From Stenotrophomonas maltophilia (GTDB lineage: Bacteria; Pseudomonadota; Gammaproteobacteria; Xanthomonadales; Xanthomonadaceae), in NCBI RefSeq assembly GCF_004684085.1, contig NZ_SRHZ01000029.1, forward strand, positions 124,001 to 188,000: a DNA stretch of 64,000 nucleotides. Direction: 5' to 3'. This document shows, piece by piece, positions 1 through 8,356 of this stretch; position 1 is the first letter of the stretch; each line of letters opens with the position of its first letter. The position numbers were made by a program, and so were the translations under genes. The notes beneath the pieces were generated by a model, which saw nothing but the letters and a program-made list of their open reading frames with translations, searched no databases and was not told where the DNA came from.

Positions 1-1
1 A

Positions 2-49
2 GGCGATCGCCTGGTCACCGAAGCGGGCGATCCCCTGATTCTGGAGTAA
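2..49 (+). CDS. 3' end of a phage gene (partial)
   Basis: An open frame enters from the left edge and stops with TAA at 47-49; the visible peptide is GDRLVTEAGDPLILE. It ends 5 bases before the tail fibre gene on the same strand, so it is probably the preceding phage structural or tail gene. The fragment is too short to assign a family; the phage assignment comes from context. Confidence 0.4.
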   Translation, partial: GDRLVTEAGDPLILE

Positions 50-54
50 CGAAA

Positions 55-1566
55 ATGGTCGACGTAAAGATTTCTGCCCTGCCAGGCGCCGATGCACTGA
101 CAGGCAACGAGTTACTGGCGGGTCTCCAGGGCACCAAGAACGTTAAGGTGCTGGTGAGTGCGATTCGCGCCGGTCTCGCAGCGGACGACAACGTCGTTCA
201 CCGTTATGGTGACGAGATGATTGGCGGTGCCAAGACATACACCGCTATCGGCACGTGGAACCTCTCTGCCAACGGTCGGATCATCTACGGCGAGCCTGGG
301 GGCGACTCGGCGGGTATATCGCTCTTCCGTGGTGATTGGGCCGCAGGGACTGCGCGCCGGTCAGACATTCGTGCCCGTGCCGGCGATCTGCTACTGGGTT
401 GCGGTTCGGCGCCCGACAATTCGGCTCCCGTCAACTGGGTCAGTATCGGGCCGGCACACGTACGGCCGACCATCCCTGGCATTTTTAACCTGGGCACGAG
501 TGGTAACGCGTGGCTCAATGCGTTCACCGCTGAGCTGACTTTGACGGGAGACGATGCGGCCAAAGCGCGCAGTCGTGGCAGCCTCGGAGCGGTTGGCCTG
601 GCAGGGAATGAAACGATTGCGGGCAGCAAGACGTTCTCTGGCCCATCCCTTTTCACGGGATCGATCACCCAGCGCACCGGCACTATCGGGGGCGTGGAGA
701 TCCAGTCGCCGACGGGTCTTCCAGGCATTATTGGTCGCAATGGGGACCCAACGGACGTCAACAACCAGTATCGCCACGACATCCACTTCGGGGCTGGTTT
801 CGTGCGCATGCTGGTCAGCACCGCCGTAGGGTCGACCGCTCCCGCCGGTGGCTGGCGTATGGACACGCACTTCTACCCGATGCAGAACAACACTATGTCG
901 TGCGGTACGCCATCCAATCTCTGGACTCAGGTGTGCGCGACCAATGGCACGATCAGTACGTCGGACGAACGTTTGAAGACGCCTCTCGTGCCCATGACGG
1001 ACGCGGAGGAGGCCGCTTTTCTGGAAATCAGCGAGCTGCCAATGAAGTGGCAGTGGCTCGCGCGTGTTGCAGAAGAGGGTGATGCTGCGCGTTGGCACGC
1101 CGGCCCCTCCGTCCAAGCGGCAATCGCGATCATGAAGAAGCACGGTCTGGAGGCCTTCATCTACGGTGCATTCTGCTACGACTCATGGTCGGCCCAAGAC
1201 GAGGTGTGGAGGGAGTGGCCCGCTGAAGAAGCCGAAGTCATCGAATGGCCGGCGGTGCCAGAGCTTTGGACGGACATCCCTGCAGAAGTCGATGACGCTG
1301 GCGAGGTCATCGTGCCTGCACGGCGTGAACTGATCCATGCGGCCACGCCAGCGGGGCGAGTCGTTTTGAAGGAAGCAATCGAGGCAGGGCGCGAACTAGT
1401 CCAGCCTGCTGTTGCCGCCGGAGACCGCTACAGCTTCCGCGTATCTGAACTGCACGCGTGGATTCTGGCCGCGATGGCACGTAGGGATCGCCGCGAGCGA
1501 GAGGCGGCCGAGCTGCACCTGGCCAGCATCGAGCAGCGCTTGGCTGCCCTTGAGTCGATGAAGTAA
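55..1566 (+). CDS. phage tail fibre with S74-type intramolecular chaperone end
   Basis: This 503-residue protein is probably a trimeric tail fibre or tail spike. Residues 1-300 are Gly/Ser/Thr-rich and repetitive, with two similar patches (near 55-70 and 185-200, GGAKTYTAIG and GNETIAGSKTFSG) as in phage fibre repeats. At residues 301-308 the string TSDERLK matches the start of S74 peptidase (endosialidase-type) chaperone domains, where a Ser-Lys dyad self-cleaves; here Ser303 and Lys308 fit. The last 30 residues form a probable coiled coil (AAELHLASIEQRLAALESMK). In this family the chaperone end is released after trimer folding, so the mature fibre would be residues 1-302. The 200-residue C-terminal part is longer than a minimal S74 domain. 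The receptor is unknown. Confidence 0.75.
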   Translation: MVDVKISALPGADALTGNELLAGLQGTKNVKVLVSAIRAGLAADDNVVHRYGDEMIGGAKTYTAIGTWNLSANGRIIYGEPGGDSAGISLFRGDWAAGTARRSDIRARAGDLLLGCGSAPDNSAPVNWVSIGPAHVRPTIPGIFNLGTSGNAWLNAFTAELTLTGDDAAKARSRGSLGAVGLAGNETIAGSKTFSGPSLFTGSITQRTGTIGGVEIQSPTGLPGIIGRNGDPTDVNNQYRHDIHFGAGFVRMLVSTAVGSTAPAGGWRMDTHFYPMQNNTMSCGTPSNLWTQVCATNGTISTSDERLKTPLVPMTDAEEAAFLEISELPMKWQWLARVAEEGDAARWHAGPSVQAAIAIMKKHGLEAFIYGAFCYDSWSAQDEVWREWPAEEAEVIEWPAVPELWTDIPAEVDDAGEVIVPARRELIHAATPAGRVVLKEAIEAGRELVQPAVAAGDRYSFRVSELHAWILAAMARRDRREREAAELHLASIEQRLAALESMK

Positions 1567-1576
1567 GTGAAGACAG

Positions 1577-1614
1577 GGCGCCGGGTAGGCAGCTGCAACT
1601 GCGTACCCGGCGCC
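1577..1614 (+). terminator. strong hairpin after tail fibre gene
   Basis: Perfect 11-bp arms, GGCGCCGGGTA (1577-1587) and TACCCGGCGCC (1604-1614), sit 10 bases after the fibre stop codon. No T-tract follows, so this is either a weak or factor-dependent terminator or an mRNA-protecting stem. Confidence 0.5.
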
Positions 1615-1715
1615 GCAACACAGGTGATCTCAGCACCTGGCATTGGCCGTGGCCCCGTCGCCCTCGCGAGAGCGGCGGGATTGTCGGCTCCCCCTATCGC
1701 AAATACTGAGAACCC

Positions 1716-2507
1716 ATGCCCAAGCCCATCATTTCCTGGCCGGGCGGCAAGCGCCGCCTACTGAAGCACCTCTATCCGCACTTCCCAACCCATGACTGCT
1801 ACGTCGAGGCATTCGCGGGCGGCGCCGCGTCGCTGCTGATGCGGCCGTACCCAGCCCAGATGGAAGTGCTCAACGACATCAACGGAGAGCTAGTGTCACT
1901 GTACCGCTGTGTGCGCCATCACCTGGACGAGTTCGTGCGCATGTTCCGCTGGTCCTTGGTGTCGCGGCAGATGTTTGAATGGGCGCAGATGGAGCGGCCC
2001 GAGACGTTGACCGACATTCAGCGTGCTGCGCGCTTCTACTACCTGCAGAAACTTGCCTTTGGGGGAAAGGTGCAAGGCCAATCGTTCGGTGTGGTCACTG
2101 CCGGAGGCCCGCGACTGAACCTCCTGCGCATCGAGGAAGAGCTGAGCGCGGTGCATCTTCGTTTGTCGAACACGGTGATCGAGTGCCTCCCGTGGCAGGA
2201 GTGCGTGCGGCGCTACGATCGGCCGGGGACACTGTTCTACCTCGATCCGCCGTATTGGGAAACAGAGGGTTACGGCGTCGAGTTCCCATTCGCTGAGTAC
2301 GAGGCGATGGCCGATCTGATGCGCAACTCGGCCGGGCGCTTTGTGGTCTCGATCAATGATCACCCCCAGATCCGAGAGGTGTTCGCCGGCTTCGACCTAG
2401 TGCCGCTGCAGCTCGACTACACCATCGGCGGCGGGCAGGGTAGGGGGAAGAAGTTCGGAGAGTTGATCATCAAAAGCTGGGACGACAGCCAGGCCACCCT
2501 GTTGTAG
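1716..2507 (+). CDS. Dam-like adenine-specific DNA methyltransferase (D12 class)
   Basis: This 263-residue N6-adenine methyltransferase has the D12/Dam layout. WPGGKRRLL near residues 6-14 and EAFAGGAASLL near 31-41 form the SAM site, and LDPPY near residue 178 is the catalytic DPPY motif. Family members transfer a methyl group from SAM to adenine in a short DNA site, GATC in Dam itself; the target here cannot be read from sequence. It follows the tail fibre on the same strand, and phages often carry such solitary methylases to protect their DNA. No restriction partner is visible. It ends 4 bases from the convergent host gene, close to the inferred right end of the phage segment. Confidence 0.85.
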   Translation: MPKPIISWPGGKRRLLKHLYPHFPTHDCYVEAFAGGAASLLMRPYPAQMEVLNDINGELVSLYRCVRHHLDEFVRMFRWSLVSRQMFEWAQMERPETLTDIQRAARFYYLQKLAFGGKVQGQSFGVVTAGGPRLNLLRIEEELSAVHLRLSNTVIECLPWQECVRRYDRPGTLFYLDPPYWETEGYGVEFPFAEYEAMADLMRNSAGRFVVSINDHPQIREVFAGFDLVPLQLDYTIGGGQGRGKKFGELIIKSWDDSQATLL

Positions 2508-2510
2508 GCA

Positions 2511-3176
2511 TCACGCAATCTGCTGGAGCAGGTCTTCGCGATTGTTTCGTGGCGTGTTGACGGCGCGGCTGACCCTGTACGCCTCCATGGATGGAGGCGA
2601 GCTTGCCAGCAGCATCGCCATGGCGTCGTCGGGGCTTGCGGCCATCCACTCATCGATCTGGCCGGCCTGCAACCAGACCGGCATCCGGTCGTGGGTGTCG
2701 GCGGAGACGCCGCTGCTGTCGCCGGTGATGATGGTGAAGGTGCCCAGGTTGCCGTCGGGCAGCAGCGGGCTGGTGTCCTCCCACAGGCCGGCGGCCAGCA
2801 GCGGCCCGGTGGCGTGGATGAACCATGGGTCCTTCTTCCCGTCCTCGGGGCTGACCGACCACTCGTAGTACCCAGCCATCGGGATGACGCAGCGGCGCTT
2901 CTTGAACGCCGAGCGGAAGGCCGGTTTGGTGGCCACGGTCTCGATGCGGGCATTGATGGTCGAGCCCTGCAGCCCCTTGGCCTTGGCCCAGAACGGCAGC
3001 AGACCCCAGGCCAGCCGGGTGACCCGCCGACCTTCGCCGCGGTCGATGATGATCGATGCGCGCTGCGTCGGCGCCAGGTTGTAGCTGGGCTGGATCTCGG
3101 CCAGGCCCAGGGCAAGGTCAGCCAGCCCCGGCTGGCCGAAGTCGATCACGGGGAGCTGAACGAATCTTCCGCACAT
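2511..3176 (-). CDS. SOS response-associated peptidase family protein (SRAP/YedK)
   Basis: A 221-residue SRAP protein of the YedK/HMCES family, which forms a thiazolidine crosslink between its N-terminal Cys2 and abasic sites in single-stranded DNA, shielding them during replication. The start is fixed by the required MCGRF N terminus. Also visible are NARIETV (Asn and Arg), the Glu in MAGYYEW and the His in HDRMPVWL, matching the conserved active-site residues. Length is normal. It stands alone, convergent with the phage methylase. No LexA box was noticed upstream. Confidence 0.9.
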   Translation of the reverse strand: MCGRFVQLPVIDFGQPGLADLALGLAEIQPSYNLAPTQRASIIIDRGEGRRVTRLAWGLLPFWAKAKGLQGSTINARIETVATKPAFRSAFKKRRCVIPMAGYYEWSVSPEDGKKDPWFIHATGPLLAAGLWEDTSPLLPDGNLGTFTIITGDSSGVSADTHDRMPVWLQAGQIDEWMAASPDDAMAMLLASSPPSMEAYRVSRAVNTPRNNREDLLQQIA

Positions 3177-3313
3177 GGCCGGAGCGTAGCCCGGGCTGCC
3201 GTGCCTGGGATGTGTAGGGCGAGCCGAACTGTGACGCCGGTCAGGCGGCCTCTACGCGATTCTTACGGTAGCGGTTCTACGCTCGGGCTCCCCCCAAGAG
3301 CACGGAGCGGGCC

Positions 3314-3742
3314 ATGCCGAATAGGGCAATCGTGTTTGTGAGCGAAGCGCGCGCGGAGCTGAGCGAGGCTCATCTGACCGCGATCATGGCGGATGCGGCC
3401 CGATTCAACTGGGACGCCGGCGTCAGTGGCGTCACACTCTTTGATGGGAGACGTTTCCTCGCCTACATGGAAGGCCCGCCCGATGGCTTGGACGTGGCTT
3501 TTTCCCGCGCTCTCAGTGCTTCGAGCCATGCACACCTGGTCGAGGTGGCCCGCGGCCGGGTTGGGCAGCGCCGGGTCCCGTACTGGCCCATGCGGCTGGT
3601 GGACGTCGAGACAGCAGTAATACCCCGGCTACTGCGGGCCGATTGGTCGGGCTTCGTGCAGCGGGCGGACGGAGGCCTGCCGCCGGTCACGGCGATGGAC
3701 CTGCTTGCCTCGATGGTTCTGCCCATTGCTGAGGTTGCATAG
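3314..3742 (+). CDS. BLUF-domain protein lacking the photoactive residues
   Basis: A 142-residue protein made of one BLUF (blue light using FAD) domain plus a short tail. It aligns without gaps over the first 92 residues to the second BLUF protein at 6440-6874. The FAD-stacking Asn (Asn32) and the late Trp (Trp91) are kept. The Tyr essential for BLUF photochemistry is Phe8 (context IVFVSEA) and the essential Gln is Ala50 (context RFLAYMEG). By analogy with AppA Tyr21 and Gln63 mutants, it should not make the normal red-shifted signalling state. It might still bind flavin, or act as a light-independent partner of the other BLUF protein. ATG 3314 follows a GGAG at 3304. Confidence 0.85.
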   Translation: MPNRAIVFVSEARAELSEAHLTAIMADAARFNWDAGVSGVTLFDGRRFLAYMEGPPDGLDVAFSRALSASSHAHLVEVARGRVGQRRVPYWPMRLVDVETAVIPRLLRADWSGFVQRADGGLPPVTAMDLLASMVLPIAEVA

Positions 3743-4246
3743 CAAGGGATTCGCCTTAGCCCAGTACGTTGATGTCATCCGCCGACACGTCGCGCAGCGA
3801 AGCGTCAGCTGCCCTTCTAACTAGTGCGTTGCCTTGGATGTGCTACCGCTGCAAGAGCAGCGGGAAGTGTTCGGTAGCCGTGTCCTAGACTGGCTGTGTC
3901 ACGGTGGTGATACATCGCAAATGGCAAGCACCAGCCAGCTGTGGGATGGCATAGGCTTAGTTCGCGTCATGGCCCGGCGGGAGCGGTGATCGCGGCGACT
4001 TTTGAGTGATCATAGTTTGTGCGGATGCTGTCCGGGCCAGGCCATAACACACGTGTAAGCAGCGTGCACGATGTGTATGCTAGGATTCTGTTGTCGAAAA
4101 AGGCAGGCCGGTTTGGTAAGCCCCGGTCCCCCGTCTAGCTTGCGGCGGGAATTGTTTCATCCTGCAGGATGACTCCCACGGCGAAGATTTCCCTCATGGG
4201 AAATTTACTCTTGAAAATCATGAGCACCGTCGGAAGGAGTTTATCC
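3743..4246. other. gene-free stretch with lower-GC character
   Basis: About 500 bases between the first BLUF gene and the monooxygenase. No convincing open frame, tRNA or SMAG repeat was seen. Composition shifts toward A/T in the second half, like the following gene. It probably holds that gene's promoter and may mark an insertion junction. Confidence 0.4.
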
Positions 4247-5299
4247 ATGCGCACTACACGCTTTGCAATTGTTGGAGCCGGGCCGGTTGGCCTGGCTGTT
4301 GCACGTCTGCTTCAGATTCGCGGTTTGGATGTCGCTGTTTTTGAGCGCGATGCCAGTCGCGAGCCGCGTAGAGGTGGCAGCCTTGACCTGAAACCCGAGA
4401 GCGGCCTGATCGCCATTGACCGCACCGGATTGCGTGCCGCCTTCTTGGAAAAGGCTCGTTCCGAAGGCATCAGTTTTCGTTCCGTGGATGCCGAGACGTT
4501 AGCCGTGCGTTTCGAAGACGATACTTCAACGGATCCGGAAATTGACCGTGCTGACTTGCGCGACCTGCTGCTAGATTCGTTGCAACCTGAAACCGTATCG
4601 TGGGCGCACGAACTGGAAGCGGTGCATGAGACTGACGGGGGCTTTGAACTGGAGTTTCGCGGAAAAGGGTCTGTCAAAGCCGAATTCATCATTGGTTGCG
4701 ACGGTCTGCGTTCGCGTGTTCGCCCATTAGTGACGCCGCTACCCCCGCACTACACGGGCATCACCGTCATCGAGGTGACTGCAGCTTCTCCACTGGTTCC
4801 TGCATTGGAAGTGATGGATAGGTTGGTAGGTAATGGCTCGCTGTTGGCCTCCGAATCCGGTCGTGCCATATGGGCTCAGAGAACTCAAGCCGGAACGATT
4901 CGCGCTTATTTTTCGTATGCGGCTCAAGAAGGAGCAGCAGTTCCTTCAGCGGAGCAACTCAAGCAGCTATTTTCCAGTTTTAACCCCGCGCTAACAGCGC
5001 TGATTGAATCTGCGACGTCGCCATTTCGCCCCTGGCCCCTGTATATATGCCCGCCGGACCAAAGCTGGCCGGTGCATCCGCGCATCACGATTTTGGGCGA
5101 CGCAGCACACGTAATGCCTCCGTTTACAGGGGCCGGCGTCAATAATGGTTTACTCGACGCCGTGCAGTTTGTCGACGCATTAGAGAGTGATTCGCGGGCA
5201 GAGTTCGAAGCTGGCATGCGCTCTCGCACCCGCACCGAGATGCTGCGGACTCTGGAGGCTGCAGTCGAGCGTTACGGCTCGGCGGTAATCCTTCCATGA
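4247..5299 (+). CDS. FAD-dependent monooxygenase, Tet(X)-like family
   Basis: A class A flavoprotein monooxygenase of 350 residues. Visible motifs are the N-terminal FAD-binding GAGPVGLAVARLL, an ERD at the end of the second strand, an ADLRDLLL segment near residue 104 and the GDAAHVMPPFTGAGVNNGL motif near residues 284-302. The stretch FERD...GGSLDL resembles Tet(X)-type enzymes, which hydroxylate tetracyclines, but many relatives act on other aromatics; the substrate is unknown. The start at 4247 is chosen because GGAAGGAG (4232-4239) lies 7 bases upstream; ATGs at 4169 and 4220 lack this. Codon use is clearly more A/T-ending than in neighbours, suggesting transfer. It is shorter than Tet(X) (about 380-390 residues), mainly at the C terminus. 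Confidence 0.8.
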   Translation: MRTTRFAIVGAGPVGLAVARLLQIRGLDVAVFERDASREPRRGGSLDLKPESGLIAIDRTGLRAAFLEKARSEGISFRSVDAETLAVRFEDDTSTDPEIDRADLRDLLLDSLQPETVSWAHELEAVHETDGGFELEFRGKGSVKAEFIIGCDGLRSRVRPLVTPLPPHYTGITVIEVTAASPLVPALEVMDRLVGNGSLLASESGRAIWAQRTQAGTIRAYFSYAAQEGAAVPSAEQLKQLFSSFNPALTALIESATSPFRPWPLYICPPDQSWPVHPRITILGDAAHVMPPFTGAGVNNGLLDAVQFVDALESDSRAEFEAGMRSRTRTEMLRTLEAAVERYGSAVILP

Positions 5300-5583
5300 T
5301 TCTGGGAGACGGTGCATCAATGAACGGGTTGTAGTGCCTGTGTTCTGCTGTCTGATTCAGCGAAGCTACCACTGCCCGTCATGGCCCATGCCTTAAAGGT
5401 GGAGAAGGCTCTACTGCTGCGTCCCCGCATCGAGAACGTGGTCGCTTCCCGCCCGAAAAATTGATCTGTAAATGGTGGCTCTGGGGGTGCCGGCAAACAG
5501 GTGCTGGCACTCTTCCCGAACGATTCAGGCAGGTCATTGCCGCGTTCGCAGGATCTGCGACTCCCGGCCGTATCCTTCCGGCC
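5300..5583. other. intergenic region, possible gene remnant
   Basis: It contains a 27-codon frame (5381-5464) whose peptide includes KVEKALLLRPRIENVVASRP. It looks like the tail end of a longer protein rather than a gene, but no family was recognised. Together with the atypical neighbour it suggests a decayed insertion. Confidence 0.25.
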
Positions 5584-6096
5584 ATGCTTCCCTCGCACGG
5601 CTACCAAGGCTTCCGCTCAGCACCATCACCCTCTGGCTGGGTCCAGATGGGGGACGGCTGGGTGCTGTGGTGGAGCGGTCGGCAGATCGCCAGCGTTTCC
5701 CCTGCGAGGGAGCATGGCGTTCGCGTGCACCTGGACGCCCGGAAGATGTGGCAGACCAAGGACGTGCGCGCGGCCAGCATCAAGCAGGGCAAGTGCTACG
5801 CAGAGCGATGGTGCGCGGCCAGGCTGTATCCCGAGCTGCCGCTGCGTGAGGCCGTCGCCCGACTGACCGATAGCACGCCGATCCAGTTGCCCCCACCACT
5901 GCCTGGCCTGCCTCCGACCCGCGAGCAGCAGCAACAGGCTCGGCGCCTGGCCGAGGCCGGGGCGAAGGAGGTCGAGCGGATCAAGGCGGCGCTTGAACCG
6001 CGCAGGCCGCCGGCAGAGACGAAACCCCGAGCGAGGGACACCCGCGCCAAGGCGTGGGTGAGGGCAGGGCTGCAGCAGATGCGGCGAGGTGTCTGA
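5584..6096 (+). CDS. hypothetical protein beside tRNA-Leu
   Basis: A 170-residue protein I do not recognise. The ATG at 5584 is preferred over an in-frame start at 5461 because the extra segment is not protein-like. Residues 10-100 are Trp-rich (SGWVQMGDGWVLWWSGR, KMWQTKDVRAASIKQGKCYAERWCAARLY), suggesting a small folded or nucleic-acid-binding domain. The C-terminal half is Pro/Gln/Arg-rich and probably disordered. No signal peptide or membrane segment is present. Its place between an acquired gene and a tRNA fits an integrated-element cargo gene, but that is inference. Confidence 0.55.
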   Translation: MLPSHGYQGFRSAPSPSGWVQMGDGWVLWWSGRQIASVSPAREHGVRVHLDARKMWQTKDVRAASIKQGKCYAERWCAARLYPELPLREAVARLTDSTPIQLPPPLPGLPPTREQQQQARRLAEAGAKEVERIKAALEPRRPPAETKPRARDTRAKAWVRAGLQQMRRGV

Positions 6097-6221
6097 GGCA
6101 TCCGCGACATTGCGTCGCAGACGTCATCTGCTGCTCGCTTGGCATCATGCGTTTGAGCAGATTGCGGAGCGTCGAGGAAATTGCGGAGCGAAAACGCGAT
6201 CGATGATCGTCGTAAAAGCCT

Positions 6222-6308
6222 TGGTGCCCGGAGCCGGAATCGAACCGGCATGGGGTTTCCCCCGGCGGATTTTAAGTCCGATGCGTCTACCAGTTTCGCC
6301 ATCCGGGC
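6222..6308 (-). tRNA. tRNA-Leu (anticodon TAA)
   Basis: The minus strand folds as an 87-nt class II tRNA with encoded CCA. The acceptor GCCCGGA pairs with TCCGGGC, the D arm contains GGTAGACGC, the anticodon loop is CTTAAAA (TAA), a long variable arm follows, and the T arm has GGTTCGATTCC. It resembles E. coli tRNA-Leu(UAA). Leucine tRNAs are frequent phage integration sites, which is notable with phage genes 4 kb away, but no duplicated 3' end was found in the window. Confidence 0.95.
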
Positions 6309-6439
6309 CTGCAGCGCGGCGCCGATTGTAGCCCACCCGCAGCACGACGACCGGATTGCATCGCGGCAGCGGCGTGCTTAACTGTCGATCCCATTCATGT
6401 CATAGTCCCAGCTATCGTTCCCAGGGGGGGAGCCACCTC

Positions 6440-6874
6440 ATGTCGCTGCACGCGATTGCCTATGCCAGTGAGGCCCGCGCCGATCTGCAGACAACCGATC
6501 TTGACCGCCTGCTGGCCGATGCCACGGCATTCAACCGTGTAGCCGGCGTCACCGGCGTGCTGATGTTCGACGGCACGCGCTTCCTGCAATACCTGGAGGG
6601 CCCGGAAGATGGCATCGATTCGGTGTTCCCGCGCATCCTCAACGCGCGCAGCCATGGGCAACTGAAAGTGTTGTGCCGCGCGCCGGTAGCGCAGCGCGCG
6701 TTCCCGCGCTGGTCGATGGGCACGCGACGGATCGAGGCGGACCTGCTGGCGCAGATCATCGATGCCGCCTGGCCGGGCTTCCTGCTGGGCAGCGGCGGCT
6801 TCGAGCGCCTGCGTCAGGCCTGGACCGGTGCCGATGGCGAACTGGAACCGGCAGCGGTCGCACTGGGGTCCTGA
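6440..6874 (+). CDS. BLUF-domain blue-light sensor protein
   Basis: A 144-residue protein with a single complete BLUF domain (about 1-95) and a short C-terminal helix region. It carries the photocycle residues Tyr8 (IAYASEA), Asn32 (FNRVAGVTG), Gln50 (RFLQYLEG) and Trp91. Such short BLUF proteins bind FAD, sense blue light and signal by protein contacts; no output domain is fused. ATG 6440 follows a purine-rich GGGGGGAG (6424-6431). The degenerate BLUF paralogue lies 3.1 kb upstream on the same strand with identical spacing of all key positions. The partner protein is unknown. Confidence 0.92.
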   Translation: MSLHAIAYASEARADLQTTDLDRLLADATAFNRVAGVTGVLMFDGTRFLQYLEGPEDGIDSVFPRILNARSHGQLKVLCRAPVAQRAFPRWSMGTRRIEADLLAQIIDAAWPGFLLGSGGFERLRQAWTGADGELEPAAVALGS

Positions 6875-7014
6875 ACTGCCTTGGCGGCGGGGGACGAGGC
6901 CGTTACGCTGTAGCCTTTCCGGCGTGGGTTCCTGCGAGTGGTACAGCGAATGAGCGTATTGGCCGAAGCCATGGCTGCGAACGTGGCGCCCCGCCTGTCG
7001 CACAGGGCGTGTCG

Positions 7015-8301
7015 ATGAGTGTGCCTGTTGCAGCGGCCGACGCACCTCGTTTTGCGGTGATCGGCCTGGGCTATGTGGGTCTGCCGCTGGCGGTGGCGTT
7101 TGGCCGGCACTGGCTGACGCTGGGCTTCGACATCGATGCCGGGCGCATCGCCGAGCTGCGCGACGGCCTGGACCACACGCTGGAAATGGACGCCGACGAG
7201 CTGGCCACTGCGCAGCTGCTGCAGTACGGCAGCGATCCGGAGTTGCTCGATGCGTGCAACGTCTACATCGTGACCGTGCCGACGCCGATTGATGCCTACG
7301 AGCAGCCCGATCTGGAGCCGCTGCGCTCGGCGACGCGGTTGATTGCCAGCCACCTGCGCGCCGGCGACCTGGTGATCTACGAATCCACGGTGTACCCCGG
7401 TACCACCGAAGAAGTGTGCGTGCCGCTGCTGGAGCAGGGCTCCGGCCTGCGCTTCAACGAAGACTTCTACTGCGGCTACAGTCCGGAACGGGTCAGCCCC
7501 GGCGACCGCCAGCGGCGTCTGGCCGACATCCGCAAGATCACTTCCGGCTCGACACCGGAAGTCGCTGCGGTGATTGATGGCCTGTACCAGCGCATCATCG
7601 CCGCCGGTACGTTCCCGGCGCCGTCGATGCGTGTGGCCGAAGCGGCCAAGGTGGTCGAGAACATCCAGCGCGACGTCAACATCGCGCTGGTCAATGAGCT
7701 CGCCCTGATCTTTGACCGGCTCGGCATCGATACCCAGGACGTGCTCGACGCGGCGGGCAGCAAGTGGAACTTCCTGCCGTTCCGGCCGGGCCTGGTCGGT
7801 GGCCACTGCATCGGCGTGGATCCGTACTACCTGCTGCACAAGTCCGAGAGCGTGGGTTTCCATCCGGACCTGATCCACACCGCGCGGCAGGTCAACAACC
7901 GCGTGGGTGAACATGTGGCCACGCGGGTGCTGGCAATGCTGGCCGAACGCGGCCGCGCGCCGGCGCAGGCACGCATCCTGGTACTGGGCGTTACCTTCAA
8001 GGAAGACTGCCCGGACCTGCGCAACAGCCGCGCGCTTGAACTGGCACAGCGCCTGCGCGATGCCGGTGCCCAGGTCGAGGTCAGCGACCCCTGGGTCGGC
8101 CCTGCCGCATTGGCCGACGAGGGCGTGCAGTGGCTGGCCGAGCCGGTGGCCGGCTGCTACGACGCGGTGGTGCTGGCCGTGGCTCATGCCCACTTCAAGG
8201 CGATGGACGAGGTACGGATCCGCAGCCTGCTGGCGCCGGGTGGCCTGGTCTACGACGTGAAATCGGCCTGGCCGCGCAACGTGGTTGACGGTCGACTGTA
8301 A
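7015..8301 (+). CDS. tviB: UDP-sugar dehydrogenase, TviB/WecC type
   Basis: A 428-residue UDP-glucose/GDP-mannose dehydrogenase family member, closest in feel to TviB (VipA), which oxidises UDP-N-acetyl-hexosamine to the uronic acid using NAD. It shows the N-terminal Rossmann motif GLGYVGLPLAVAFG, a central dimer domain and the catalytic GGHCIGVDPYYL with Cys265, then a second Rossmann-like domain. The product normally feeds capsule, O-antigen or exopolysaccharide, but no glycosyltransferase or epimerase lies nearby, so its partners are elsewhere. ATG 7015 is used; GTG 7009 is an alternative. The exact sugar is inferred from family only. Confidence 0.85.
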   Translation: MSVPVAAADAPRFAVIGLGYVGLPLAVAFGRHWLTLGFDIDAGRIAELRDGLDHTLEMDADELATAQLLQYGSDPELLDACNVYIVTVPTPIDAYEQPDLEPLRSATRLIASHLRAGDLVIYESTVYPGTTEEVCVPLLEQGSGLRFNEDFYCGYSPERVSPGDRQRRLADIRKITSGSTPEVAAVIDGLYQRIIAAGTFPAPSMRVAEAAKVVENIQRDVNIALVNELALIFDRLGIDTQDVLDAAGSKWNFLPFRPGLVGGHCIGVDPYYLLHKSESVGFHPDLIHTARQVNNRVGEHVATRVLAMLAERGRAPAQARILVLGVTFKEDCPDLRNSRALELAQRLRDAGAQVEVSDPWVGPAALADEGVQWLAEPVAGCYDAVVLAVAHAHFKAMDEVRIRSLLAPGGLVYDVKSAWPRNVVDGRL

Positions 8302-8356
8302 ACCCCGGCGGCGGGCGGCGCGGTAGACTCGGGGGCAGTTGCAACCGAGGAAAGCC

